Source: Corynebacterium tuberculostearicum | Lineage (GTDB): Bacteria > Actinomycetota > Actinomycetes > Mycobacteriales > Mycobacteriaceae | Direction of reading: 5' to 3' | DNA: 64,000 bases | Assembly (NCBI RefSeq): GCF_016127015.1 | Contig: NZ_CP065972.1 | Location: forward strand, 1,550,001 to 1,614,000 | Shown: one piece after another, positions 8,459-17,481 of the stretch | How positions within the stretch are numbered: position 1 is the stretch's first letter | How the letters are laid out: each line of letters opens with the position of its first letter | Notes under the pieces: model-generated | Database searches by the model: none | What the model was told of the DNA's origin: nothing | What the model saw: the letters and a program-made list of their open reading frames with translations, nothing else | Made by a program: the position numbers and the translations under genes

Positions 8459-10369
8459 ATGAATTCCATTTTGCGCATTACCCGCAGTGCCTCTGCCCTG
8501 TGGCCCTTTTATCTAGGCGTGCTGCTGACCGCCACGATCACTGCGGTCGTTGCACTGGTCTCGCCGTTTTTGACGCGCGAAGCCACCGATACCATCGTGG
8601 AGGCCCTGCAGAACGACGCCCCACTGGGCGATGCGCTGCGCACGGTGCTGTTGCTGGCAGTGGCGCTTTTTCTTGCCGACGCCGCCAATGCCCTCTTCCG
8701 CAATATCGGCGGCTATATCGGCGATGTCATGGTCTCGCGCCTGCGCGAGATTTTGTCCACGCGCTACTTTGCCAAGCTGCTGGCCCTCCCGCAGGGCTAT
8801 TACGATGACCAGGTCACCGGCACGATCATCGCCCGGCTGGATCGCTCGATTGCCAATATCACGCAGTTCGTGCAGTCCTTTGCCAATAACTTCTTCACGA
8901 TGATCATCCAGACCCTCGCGGTGCTGGCCATTACCGCGTGGTATTACTGGCCGCTGGCTATCCTGCTCGCGCTGCTCTTTCCGGTCTATATGTGGCTTAC
9001 CGCGCTGACCTCGAAGCGCTGGCAGAAGTTTGAGGCGGTCAAAAACGAAAATATCGACCTCGCCAACGGCCGCTTCGCCGAGGTCATCGGCCAGGTCAAG
9101 GTGGCCAAGTCCTTCGTGAGTGAAACCCGCGAGCTCTCCCACTTTGCTCAGCGCTACCGCACCGTGGTGGATACCACCAAGCCACAATCGCGCTGGTGGC
9201 ACATGATGGATACCTTCCGCGGCCTGGCCATGGCTGTTATCTTCCTCGGCATTTACGGCGTAATTTTCTGGCGCACACTCGAGGGGCATTTCTCCTTGGG
9301 CGATATGGTTATGTTGCTGCAAATGGTCTCCAGTGCGAAGCAGCCGGTTTTTATGATGAGCTGGATTGTCGATACCGCCCAGCGCGCCATCGCCGGTTCC
9401 AGGGACTACTTCAAAGTCATGGAAGAAGAGCTCGAGCCCACGGCCCCGCGCGAATTGGTTGCTGCCACCACCGGTTCGCATACCCCACAGCTCGACCTCA
9501 CCCCGGTTCGCCCGCTGGAGCCCACCCCCGGCGCGCCGGTGTTTTCCTTTGACCGCGTCTCCTTCGCCTACGAGGAGGGCAAGCCCGTTGTGGAGGATAT
9601 TTCCTTTGCTGCCGCTGAGGGCCATAAGGTAGCGCTCGTGGGCGAGTCAGGCGGCGGCAAGTCGACCTTGGTGAACCTACTTTTGGGCCTATACCACCCC
9701 TCGGCGGGGCACCTCGATGTGCTGGGCCACCGGGTAGACGATCTCACTGCCTCGCGCCTGCGCGCCTCGGTAGGCGTGGTCTTCCAGGAGTCTTATCTCT
9801 TCTCCGGCACCATTCGCGAAAATATCGCCTACGGCAAGCCAGGTGCCACGGAGGAGGAAATCATAGACGTCGCCAAGCGGGCAAATGCCCATGAGTTCAT
9901 CCAGGCCTTCCCGGAGGGCTATGACACTGTCATTGGTGAGCGCGGCCTCAAGCTATCCGGCGGGCAGAAGCAGCGCGTCTCCGTCGCGCGCGCCATGCTC
10001 AAGGACGCGCCCATCCTGGTACTGGATGAGGCCACCTCGGCGCTAGACACCAAGTCCGAGCGCGCCGTGCAGGCCGGCCTAGATGAGTTGATGAAGGACC
10101 GTACCACGCTCATTATTGCCCACCGCCTATCCACCATTGCGGACGTGGATACCATCATCACCCTGGATCGCGGCCGCATTGATGAGATGGGCTCGCCGGC
10201 CGAGCTGGCGCAATCCGGTGGCATTTATGCCGAGCTGCTCAAGCTCACCCAATCCACTTCGGCCGCGGACCGCCGCAGGTTGAAGAAATTTGGCTTTGTC
10301 TCCGGCTCTGTCTCCGAATCCGAAGACGCGGAGGAGGACTCCCGCTGGGCCGAGAACGCAGATGAATAA
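8459..10369 (+). CDS. ABC exporter, fused membrane and ATPase domains
   Basis: A type IV (MsbA/multidrug-like) half-transporter of 636 residues that should act as a homodimer in the cytoplasmic membrane. Residues 1-300 hold about six membrane helices. The ATPase domain starts near residue 355 with Walker A GESGGGKST, Q-loop, signature LSGGQKQR, Walker B ILVLDEATSALD and the H-loop IIAHRLST, so it is complete. The C-terminal 30 residues are acidic. The substrate cannot be read from sequence; lipids, peptides and drugs are all possible. It lies 40 bp upstream of the beta-lyase gene. The ATG start has a weak GAAGTGAG upstream. Confidence 0.88.
   Translation: MNSILRITRSASALWPFYLGVLLTATITAVVALVSPFLTREATDTIVEALQNDAPLGDALRTVLLLAVALFLADAANALFRNIGGYIGDVMVSRLREILSTRYFAKLLALPQGYYDDQVTGTIIARLDRSIANITQFVQSFANNFFTMIIQTLAVLAITAWYYWPLAILLALLFPVYMWLTALTSKRWQKFEAVKNENIDLANGRFAEVIGQVKVAKSFVSETRELSHFAQRYRTVVDTTKPQSRWWHMMDTFRGLAMAVIFLGIYGVIFWRTLEGHFSLGDMVMLLQMVSSAKQPVFMMSWIVDTAQRAIAGSRDYFKVMEEELEPTAPRELVAATTGSHTPQLDLTPVRPLEPTPGAPVFSFDRVSFAYEEGKPVVEDISFAAAEGHKVALVGESGGGKSTLVNLLLGLYHPSAGHLDVLGHRVDDLTASRLRASVGVVFQESYLFSGTIRENIAYGKPGATEEEIIDVAKRANAHEFIQAFPEGYDTVIGERGLKLSGGQKQRVSVARAMLKDAPILVLDEATSALDTKSERAVQAGLDELMKDRTTLIIAHRLSTIADVDTIITLDRGRIDEMGSPAELAQSGGIYAELLKLTQSTSAADRRRLKKFGFVSGSVSESEDAEEDSRWAENADE
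8672..8683 (-). repeat. Near copy of the iterated 13-mer (12 of 13)
   Basis: CTTGCCGACGCC on the plus strand inside the ABC exporter gene, read as Leu-Ala-Asp-Ala. Only the outermost base differs from the consensus. Confidence 0.55.
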
Positions 10370-10408
10370 AAGCGCATAAAAGCGCTGGGGTGGCTGCGGG
10401 CTTCACGT

Positions 10409-10414
10409 TATGGT
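10409..10414 (+). promoter_or_regulatory. -10 box deciding the aecD start
   Basis: TATGGT ends 7 nt before the third in-frame ATG (10422). The ATGs at 10410 and 10416 overlap or abut this box, which argues for a leaderless mRNA starting at 10422. Confidence 0.5.
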
Positions 10415-10421
10415 TATGGCC

Positions 10422-11552
10422 ATGGAGTTTCCTAACCTAGAAGAGTTGCAAGCCCGCGGAACCCGCAAGTGGACCGTCTTCGAAGAAGACGTGCTGCCGC
10501 TCTGGATTGCGGAATCCGACTTCCCCACCGCGCCCGCCATCAAGAAGGCGCTGGAAGACTTGGTGGATAAGGAAACCTTTGGCTATACTCCAGCACCCAA
10601 GGCTTCGGGGCTGCGCGAGGCTGTGGCTGATTTCTACAACGACCGCTACGGCTGGCGCCCCAACTCCGAGCATATTTTCTGGATCGGGGACGTAGTGCGG
10701 GGTCTTTTGCTAGGAGTGCAGTACTTTACCCGCGAAGGCTCCCCGGTCATCGTGCCCGTGCCTTCCTACCCTCCACTGCTGGAGCTGCCACAGACCGCTG
10801 GCCGCGAAAAGATCGAGACCAGCCTAGAGCTGGATGATATTGAGCGCGCCTTCCAAGCGGGCGCGGGCTCTATTTTGCTGGCCAATCCCTATAATCCGCT
10901 CGGCCGTGTGTTGGACGAGGACTACCTCACCGGCTTGGTAGAACTGGCAGAAAAATATGATGCGCGCATCCTGGCCGATGAAATCCATGCCCCGTTGGTC
11001 TATGAGGGCCGGCATATCCCGGTGTCGTCGCTTAGCGCGGCAGCCGCGGAGCGCACCATCACGGTAACCGCCACCTCCAAGGCCTTTAATACTGCCGGGC
11101 TGAAGTGCGCGCAGATCATTTTCTCCAACACGGCCGATGTACACACGTGGAATGGCCTTACAGGCGTGGCCAAGGATGGCACGGGCACTCTAGGCGTGCT
11201 TGCTGCGGAGACTGCCTACCGCGAGTGCGGCGACTTCCTCGATGAAGAAATAGCGTACCTGCGGCAGACCCGCGACTGGTTGGTGGAGGAGCTGCCTCAG
11301 CGCATCCCCGGCTTAAAGACCAGCAAGCCGGACGCCACCTACCTGCTGTGGTTGGATTTTGCCGATACCGCTATCGGCGGCAACCCGCAGCCGGCCAAGT
11401 GGTTGCGGGAGAATGCGAAGGTAGCGCTTAATGAGGGCGATACCTTTGGCACCGGCGGGCCGGGCCATGCGCGGTTGAATTTCTCTACCTCACGCGAGAT
11501 CTTAGAAGAGGCACTCGACCGCATGGAGCGTGCCTTCGCGGCTCTCGATTAA
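10422..11552 (+). CDS. aecD: Cystathionine beta-lyase (C-S lyase, MalY/PatB type)
   Basis: A pyridoxal-phosphate enzyme that splits cystathionine to homocysteine, pyruvate and ammonia in methionine synthesis, and also acts on other cysteine conjugates. The cofactor lysine is in TATSKAFN, and DEIHAPLVYEG, NPYNPLG and the C-terminal ARLNFSTSREILEEAL match the C. glutamicum AecD pattern as I remember it. From 10422 the protein is 376 residues and begins MEFPNLEEL, aligning with other AecD starts. In C. glutamicum it is also followed by brnQ and a luciferase-like monooxygenase. In skin corynebacteria this enzyme class releases thiol odorants from cysteine conjugates; that role here is inference. 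Confidence 0.88.
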   Translation: MEFPNLEELQARGTRKWTVFEEDVLPLWIAESDFPTAPAIKKALEDLVDKETFGYTPAPKASGLREAVADFYNDRYGWRPNSEHIFWIGDVVRGLLLGVQYFTREGSPVIVPVPSYPPLLELPQTAGREKIETSLELDDIERAFQAGAGSILLANPYNPLGRVLDEDYLTGLVELAEKYDARILADEIHAPLVYEGRHIPVSSLSAAAAERTITVTATSKAFNTAGLKCAQIIFSNTADVHTWNGLTGVAKDGTGTLGVLAAETAYRECGDFLDEEIAYLRQTRDWLVEELPQRIPGLKTSKPDATYLLWLDFADTAIGGNPQPAKWLRENAKVALNEGDTFGTGGPGHARLNFSTSREILEEALDRMERAFAALD

Positions 11553-11754
11553 TCTGGCGCGGCTGGGGCAACCATGTAGCCTGCATCACCCCCACACTTT
11601 GATTTCTCACCATGTGGTCAGTAATGTCTCATTACACGAACAGGCGCGACCCGCCACCTCGGACCGCGAGGATGATCCCCACCCCGCCACCACCCCTCGG
11701 CGGAACGGGATCCTCATCGCATACTAGCTGTACATGGAAAATTAAGGAGCCACC

Positions 11755-13155
11755 ATGGCTACCCCAGTTGCGTCACGCACCTCTAAGCCCGGCGCCACCA
11801 TCGTAATTGCCTCGTTGATGCTGTTTTCGATGTTCTTCGGCGCCGGCAACCTCATCTTCCCACCCATGGTGGGTGTTTCGGCCGGCACCAATTTTTGGCC
11901 CGCTGTCCTCGGCTTCCTCGCCGCCGGCGTGCTCCTTCCGGTCCTAGCCATTGTCGCCGTCTCCATTTCTGGCCGCTCCGTGCGCGACCTGAGCTCCAAC
12001 GGCGGCGCGCTTTTCGGCCTCGTTTTTTCTGTGATGGCCTACCTTGCCATCGGCGCCTTTTACGCCCTGCCGCGCACCGGCGCCGTTTCTATGGAAACCG
12101 CCATCACCCCACTGTTGGGCTGGGAAGGAACCATGGCCAATGGCATCTTCAATGTGGTCTTTTTCCTCATCGCCCTAGCGCTGTCCTGGAAGCCGAATTC
12201 CATTATCGATACCTTGGGTAAATTCCTCACCCCGGCTTTGGTGGCGCTGTTGGTTATCCTCATCGCCTTGGCAGCTTTCAACAATCCCCGCGATCCCCAG
12301 GCCCCTACCACGGACTATGCTTCTTCCCCCATGGTCACCGGCCTTTTTGAGGGCTATAACACCATGGATGCCATTGCGGGCTTGGCCTTTTCCATCGTGA
12401 TTGTTGGCTCTTTGCGCTCCAAGGGGTTTAAGACCAAAAAGTCCTTGGTTAACGGCACCATCACCGCCGCTCTGGTTGCTGGCGCTTTGCTGGCCGCCAT
12501 CTATCTGGGCTTGGCGTGGGTAGGCCAAACCATTCCTAACGGCCAGTCCTATGAGTCAGGAGCGCCCCTGCTTGCCGACGCCGCAAATCTCACCATGGGC
12601 ACCATCGGTCAAGCCGTCTTTTCTGCCATCGTCATCTTGGCCTGCATGACCACCGCAGTGGGCCTTATCACCTCCACCTCAGCCTTCTTCGAAATGCTTG
12701 TGCCCAAGGTGAAGTACCACGTCTGGGCCTGCCTCTTTACCGCACTGTCCATCCTCTTTGCCTTCCAAGGCCTGGATACAGTGCTCTCCATTGCAGTCCC
12801 CTTCATTACTTTCCTGTATCCGCCGGCTATCTCCCTTATCGCTCTCACCCTGATCCAGCCGGTGGTGAAAAAGTCCGTTGTCTTCTATTGGACCTACCGC
12901 CTGGCGCTGTGGGTATCGGTGCTGTGGTCGGCTCTGTCCGTCATCGCCGCCCAGGGCTGGGGCGCCGACGCGCTCGATCCCCTCTTGAGCCTGGCACCTG
13001 GCCAGGCCGTGGACTTGGGCTGGATTGTTCCTACCGCCATCGCGGCAATCATAGGCCTCGTTGTCGATATCGCCACCAAGGCCGGCGAGAAGCACGCCGC
13101 TGCCAACCCGCCGGCGGCAGAGCCAGCGGAGGCCGATGCCCTCGCTGAGGCTTAG
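11755..13155 (+). CDS. brnQ: Branched-chain amino-acid:cation symporter
   Basis: A LIVCS-family carrier importing leucine, isoleucine and valine with sodium. The 466-residue protein has about twelve hydrophobic segments and the family's N-terminal motif FFGAGNLIFPP near residue 28. AAGGAG sits 6 nt before the ATG. The acidic alanine-rich tail (about 445-466) is outside the membrane region. It follows aecD by 200 bp and ends in its own terminator, so it is probably a separate unit. It contains a copy of the iterated 13-mer. Confidence 0.93.
   Translation: MATPVASRTSKPGATIVIASLMLFSMFFGAGNLIFPPMVGVSAGTNFWPAVLGFLAAGVLLPVLAIVAVSISGRSVRDLSSNGGALFGLVFSVMAYLAIGAFYALPRTGAVSMETAITPLLGWEGTMANGIFNVVFFLIALALSWKPNSIIDTLGKFLTPALVALLVILIALAAFNNPRDPQAPTTDYASSPMVTGLFEGYNTMDAIAGLAFSIVIVGSLRSKGFKTKKSLVNGTITAALVAGALLAAIYLGLAWVGQTIPNGQSYESGAPLLADAANLTMGTIGQAVFSAIVILACMTTAVGLITSTSAFFEMLVPKVKYHVWACLFTALSILFAFQGLDTVLSIAVPFITFLYPPAISLIALTLIQPVVKKSVVFYWTYRLALWVSVLWSALSVIAAQGWGADALDPLLSLAPGQAVDLGWIVPTAIAAIIGLVVDIATKAGEKHAAANPPAAEPAEADALAEA
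12570..12582 (-). repeat. Iterated 13-mer, copy 2 (in brnQ)
   Basis: The plus strand reads GCTTGCCGACGCC, the exact reverse complement, in the Leu-Ala-Asp-Ala frame of BrnQ. Confidence 0.75.
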
Positions 13156-13177
13156 TCTCTTAGTCCTGCCTTACCCC

Positions 13178-13221
13178 TCCCCTCCGCACATAACCACGGT
13201 GCCGAGACGGAGGGGATTTTA
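13178..13221 (+). terminator. Terminator after brnQ
   Basis: TCCCCTCCG (13178-13186) pairs with CGGAGGGGA (13208-13216), followed by TTTT. The 21-nt loop is long but the stem is perfect. Confidence 0.7.
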
Positions 13222-13341
13222 ATGTCAACAGGTCCCGGCGGCCGTGCGGTATCGCCTCGCCCGGAATAGTCAGGCGGCGCGTACCGTTGGAAGAAGAGAA
13301 CTTAGACAGAATTTTCCGAAAGCAAAAGGAAGGCTCCCCCC

Positions 13342-14361
13342 GTGACCGAACGCGCGCATCTTTCCGTCTTGGATTTCTGCACCATCTATGAGGGCGAAAC
13401 CCCAGCACAATCCATCGCCCGCTCTGTGAAATTGGCACAGGAAGCAGAAAAGCTGGGCTACTCTCGCATGTGGTACACCGAGCACCACAATATGAAGTCC
13501 ATCATGTCTTCTTCCCCGGCCGTGCTCATCGCCCATATCGGCGCAAAGACCGAGCGCATTCGCTTGGGCTCCGGCGGAGTGATGCTGCCCAACCACTCCC
13601 CTTATGTCATTGCGGAGCAATTCGGCACTTTGGAGGAGATGTACCCCGAGCGCATTGACTTGGGCGTGGGCCGCGCCCCCGGTACGGACATGAATACCCT
13701 CGGCCGCGCTCTGCGCCGTGACGCCCACTCTGCCGAGCGCTTCCCCGAAGACGTCAAAGAGCTCAACTCCTACCTCGAGGGCAAGTCTTATATCCCGGGG
13801 GTCAGCGCCGTTCCAGGTGCCAATACCAACGTGCCGATCTATATTTTGGGCTCATCCATGTTCGGCGCCTCGCTGGCCGCCAAGCTCGGCCTGCCTTATG
13901 CCTTTGCTTCTCACTTTGCTCCGCAGCACCTCGAGCAAGCTACCTCCTACTACCGCGAGCACTTCCAGCCTTCCGAGCGCTTCAGCAAGCCCTATGTCAT
14001 CGCCGGCGTCAACGTCACCGCCGCCGATACCACCCAAGAGGCGCAGGAAGAATACGAGCGCGTGTGCTTCAACCGCGTCAAGGCCTTCGCCGGCCGCGGC
14101 AAGCATCTCACCGATGAGCAAGTAGAGCAGATCATCGGCTCGTACCAGGGCCAACAGATCCTAGACATGCTGAAGTACTCCGCCGTCGGCACTGCCGATG
14201 AGGTGGCCAGCTACCTCGATACCTTCCAAGAGCACGCCAAGGCCGATGAGCTCATGGTCTCGCTGCAGTCCAGCTCGCACGAGGGAGTAATCAAGAATAT
14301 GCAGCTGCTCGCGCAGGGCTGGCAGCTCGATCCGGCACGCGTAGCCGGCACCCCGAGCTAA
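13342..14361 (+). CDS. Luciferase-like flavin monooxygenase
   Basis: A 339-residue TIM-barrel protein of the bacterial luciferase-like family, expected to use reduced FMN or F420 and oxygen to oxidise an unknown substrate. Family features include LSVLDFCTIYEG at the start, MWYTEHHNM near residue 48, the SGGVMLPNHSPYVIAEQFGTL-like region (about 75-95) and DLGVGRAPGTD near residue 110. The GTG start has AAGGAAGG upstream. C. glutamicum has a similar gene after brnQ. Its stop overlaps the convergent membrane protein gene by 4 nt. Confidence 0.85.
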   Translation: MTERAHLSVLDFCTIYEGETPAQSIARSVKLAQEAEKLGYSRMWYTEHHNMKSIMSSSPAVLIAHIGAKTERIRLGSGGVMLPNHSPYVIAEQFGTLEEMYPERIDLGVGRAPGTDMNTLGRALRRDAHSAERFPEDVKELNSYLEGKSYIPGVSAVPGANTNVPIYILGSSMFGASLAAKLGLPYAFASHFAPQHLEQATSYYREHFQPSERFSKPYVIAGVNVTAADTTQEAQEEYERVCFNRVKAFAGRGKHLTDEQVEQIIGSYQGQQILDMLKYSAVGTADEVASYLDTFQEHAKADELMVSLQSSSHEGVIKNMQLLAQGWQLDPARVAGTPS

Positions 14362-14900
14362 TCTTCGGCCCGCACCTGGCCTAAGTGATCGATGGGCACC
14401 TCGGGGAATCGTTCCCGGAGCTTTCCCTCGAGTTCCCGCGGGCCCAGATTCGCCTGCTCCGGCAATCGCGCCGAATACTGCTGCGCTTCGTCCAAGGTAG
14501 AAACGCGTACCCCACGCGGAATCAGGACAAGGAAATTTTGGCTCGGCTCGAGCGAATAGAACTGCATGCGCTCTAGCTCGGAGGCGGCGAAACTGGTCCG
14601 CTGGCGAGGTAAGGAAACTTCCTCGCCAATGCACAGCACCGGACGCGTCCTGCGCCGCCCTGAGACCACCACCGCCAACATGGCGCATAGCGCCCCGCCT
14701 AGTGGCATGAGCGCGGCAATGAGATAAACGAAGTGCAGGCGCGTACCAGCCGGTTCCTGCAGCGCCGAGTAAATAAGCACCCCACCGATTACAAGCAGGG
14801 CGACGGCGATGATGACCGCCACCGTTACCGCCTTGCCTAGGCGCACGCTGCCGCTGGCCGCGCGTACTTCAATCGTTTCGGTGCTCTCATCCACGGTCAC
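14358..14900 (-). CDS. Membrane protein, 180 aa
   Basis: Two hydrophobic segments (about residues 24-47 and 59-80) with a short loop between them precede a soluble C-terminal half of about 95 residues rich in charged residues. The topology suggests both ends in the cytoplasm. I do not recognise the family. The first GTG (14900) is only 2 nt from a TAGGCT -10 box; the in-frame GTG at 14894 is 8 nt from it and may be the true leaderless start. It is divergent from the GntR regulator gene and converges on the monooxygenase. Confidence 0.65.
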   Translation of the reverse strand: MTVDESTETIEVRAASGSVRLGKAVTVAVIIAVALLVIGGVLIYSALQEPAGTRLHFVYLIAALMPLGGALCAMLAVVVSGRRRTRPVLCIGEEVSLPRQRTSFAASELERMQFYSLEPSQNFLVLIPRGVRVSTLDEAQQYSARLPEQANLGPRELEGKLRERFPEVPIDHLGQVRAED

Positions 14901-15096
14901 TTAGCCTAGCGTGCTCGCCTACTAACTCGGCGCTGGTCGGACGGCGCGTGGCCTTTTCCTTTGCCCTCCCCTCGACCGGGCGAGGCACGCATGCTCGGTA
15001 GCTTCATTGCATTAGCGTGCCTTAGAAAAATGGCATAGCATTATTGTGTTTCGCTCCGCTGCGAAAAGCCCCGGAGAGACTAAGGACAAAGGTTGA

Positions 15097-15861
15097 ATGA
15101 GCCCACGCGATAAACAGCAGCATAGAAAGATCGCTGACTACCTGCGAGAGCAGATCAGCTCTGGCGTGCTGCAACCAGGCGATTTTCTGCCTAGTGAAGC
15201 AGATTTATGCGAGAAGTTTTCTTCTTCCCGCGGACCCGTGCGCCAAGCAGTTGCGGCTTTGCGGGCCAAAGGGCTAGTTTCCTCCGGCCGCGGGCGCCGC
15301 TCCACCGTTTTAGCCTCTACCCAGGCAGAGCTTTTTGAATCCATCTATTCCATCTCCAGCTGGCTCAGCGAATATGACGTGGATCCACAACAGCACACCC
15401 TGTGGCTGGCTCGCCGCCGCGCGCCGCGGGATATCACCCGCTTTCTGCGCGTAGACCCAGAACAAAATGTCGTCTTCGTTCACCGCGTGCGCTATACCGA
15501 AGACCACCCCATTGCCATCGAGCGCATGTATTTCCCCATGGTGGTGGGAAAGCACATCCTAGACTTCGACGCGGATGCCGGATCTATTCATGCGCGCCTG
15601 CGCGACTGCGGCGTGGACTTTGATAATGTGCGCCGCGAACTCACCTTGGAAAAAGCCAGCGCCGAGGATGCTGAGGCGCTTGGAGTAGCCACTGGCACCC
15701 CGCTGTGGCGGCTCCAGATGGAAATATCCAACCACTCGGGCGAACCAGTCGAATTGGCGGTCTACCTCTACCGCGCGGACCGCATGAAGCTGGCGATGAA
15801 TAGCGTACGTGGGGGTGTTTCACCCCTAGAAGTTATCCCCACACCAGGAAATTTTGCATAA
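15097..15861 (+). CDS. GntR-family regulator (HutC/UTRA type)
   Basis: A DNA-binding regulator of 254 residues. The N-terminal winged helix carries the GntR pattern: IADYLREQISSGVLQPGDFLPSE near residues 10-32, then the recognition helix SSSRGPVRQAVAALRAKGLV. The C-terminal part (about 80-245) fits a UTRA ligand-binding domain, ending in VELAVYLYRADRMKL. AAAGG lies 4 nt before the ATG. It directly precedes a complete ABC importer, separated by 39 bp, so it very likely senses that transporter's substrate and controls it. The ligand is unknown. Confidence 0.88.
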   Translation: MSPRDKQQHRKIADYLREQISSGVLQPGDFLPSEADLCEKFSSSRGPVRQAVAALRAKGLVSSGRGRRSTVLASTQAELFESIYSISSWLSEYDVDPQQHTLWLARRRAPRDITRFLRVDPEQNVVFVHRVRYTEDHPIAIERMYFPMVVGKHILDFDADAGSIHARLRDCGVDFDNVRRELTLEKASAEDAEALGVATGTPLWRLQMEISNHSGEPVELAVYLYRADRMKLAMNSVRGGVSPLEVIPTPGNFA

Positions 15862-15887
15862 TTTTCACGGCAGCTATTCCCAGCGGC

Positions 15888-15893
15888 TACCCT
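15888..15893 (+). promoter_or_regulatory. -10 box of the leaderless ABC importer operon
   Basis: TACCCT ends 7 nt before the ATG at 15901, with no ribosome binding site. The importer operon therefore seems to have its own promoter just after the GntR gene. Confidence 0.5.
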
Positions 15894-15900
15894 GCTTTCT

Positions 15901-17481
15901 ATGAGAAAATTTTGCGCCGGCAGGGCGCTGGGCAGCCTCGCCATGGCGGCCGCTGTCGGAACCGTATCAGCGTGCTCGGCAGGTCATACCGCGGTGGTTG
16001 ATACCTCCCAGGCAGCTAGCGACTCCGCTTCTACTTCCCTTACCGTAGCCTCCACCTCGGCGGCCACCTCGCTGGATTTCACCACTACCGGTGGTGCCGC
16101 CATCCCCGCCGTACTCATGGACAATGTCTACGAAACTCTCGTGCGCATCGATGAGGACGGTTCTATCACCCCGGGGCTCGCCACCTCGTGGGAGATCAGC
16201 GACGATGCCCGCAGCTATACCTTCCACCTGCGCAAAGGCGTCACCTTTTCCAATGGCGATGCTTTTACCGCCGAGACCGCGGCCTTTTCCATTAATTATG
16301 TGCGCGAGAAGTGGACCAACGGCATCGCCGCCGCCATGGATCCGGTAGACAAGGTCACGGCCACCGATGATCACACACTCAAGGTGCGCCTCAAGCAGCC
16401 GTCGAATGGCTGGCTCTGGTCCATGGGCACAGCCACCGGCGCGATGATGACGCCTAATGGCATGGATAACCTCGCCGCCCAGCCGGTGGGTACCGGCCCC
16501 TATGAGGTTTCCCGCTTTGCGCCCTCGGAATTCGTTGAGCTGCACGTTCGCGACGGATATTGGGGAAGGCCGGCGGCACAGAATGTGACGGTGCGCTATT
16601 TCCCAGACACCATCTCCTCGGTCAATGCGCTGCAGGCCGGCGGCGTGGACGTGGTCTGGGGCGTGCAAAACCCGGAGCTTCTCGATGACGTCAAGGACGG
16701 CATCGCTACCGAGGTCGGCACCACCAATGGTGAGGTGTTGTTGTCCATGAATAATGCCCGCGCCCCATTCAACGATCCGCGCGTGCGCCAAGCCGTGGCC
16801 TATGCCGTAGACCGCAAGGCAGCCAATGACATTTTGTGGAATGGGATGGCCAAGGACACCGGCGGCGCACCGATCCCGCCTACGGATCCGTGGTTCGAGG
16901 GTAAGCACTACTACGACCACGACCCAGAAAAGGCCCGCAGGCTGCTCACGGAGGCCGGCGCAGAAGGGGCCGAAATCACGCTGACCACACCGACGCTGCC
17001 CTATGCCCAGACCGTCGCCGAGCTACTGTACTCGCAACTTACCGAAGTTGGTTTTAAGGTGACGCTGGAATCCGCCGAATTCCCGGCCGTGTGGCTAGGC
17101 CAGGTGATGGGAGCAAAGGACTATCAGATGTCGCTCATCTCCCACGTGGAGCCGCGCGATGTACCCACCTTGTTCGGCGATCCGGATTATTACCTCAACT
17201 ACGATTCCCCGCGCACCCGCGAGCTTTTGGCCCAGGCCGATTCCGCACCCGAGAAGGAATACCCCAAGCTCATGGCACAGGCCGTGGATCAGATCATGGC
17301 GGATGCCGGCGCGCTGACTTTGATGAATATGCCCAATATCGTGCTCACCCGCGCCGGCGTGCGCGGATTGCATCCGGATCAGGTCACCGACGCGCTCATC
17401 CTGCGCGACCTGACTTCTGCCGACGCGGACGTCGACGCCAAAGCTGCCGCCGCAGATAACACCGAAAAGGAGGCCCGATGA
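15901..17481 (+). CDS. ABC importer substrate-binding lipoprotein (SBP family 5)
   Basis: Extracellular binding protein of a peptide/opine/nickel-type ABC importer. The signal peptide ends in a lipobox VSAC near residue 25, so the mature protein is lipid-anchored. Family features are ITPGLATSWEISDD near 80, TFHLRKGVTFSNGD near 105 and the NARAPFNDPRVRQAVAYAVDR-like segment (about 283-303). At 526 residues it is full length. Peptides, opines and small metal complexes are all known cargoes of this family, so the substrate stays open. It overlaps the first permease gene by 4 nt. Confidence 0.88.
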   Translation: MRKFCAGRALGSLAMAAAVGTVSACSAGHTAVVDTSQAASDSASTSLTVASTSAATSLDFTTTGGAAIPAVLMDNVYETLVRIDEDGSITPGLATSWEISDDARSYTFHLRKGVTFSNGDAFTAETAAFSINYVREKWTNGIAAAMDPVDKVTATDDHTLKVRLKQPSNGWLWSMGTATGAMMTPNGMDNLAAQPVGTGPYEVSRFAPSEFVELHVRDGYWGRPAAQNVTVRYFPDTISSVNALQAGGVDVVWGVQNPELLDDVKDGIATEVGTTNGEVLLSMNNARAPFNDPRVRQAVAYAVDRKAANDILWNGMAKDTGGAPIPPTDPWFEGKHYYDHDPEKARRLLTEAGAEGAEITLTTPTLPYAQTVAELLYSQLTEVGFKVTLESAEFPAVWLGQVMGAKDYQMSLISHVEPRDVPTLFGDPDYYLNYDSPRTRELLAQADSAPEKEYPKLMAQAVDQIMADAGALTLMNMPNIVLTRAGVRGLHPDQVTDALILRDLTSADADVDAKAAAADNTEKEAR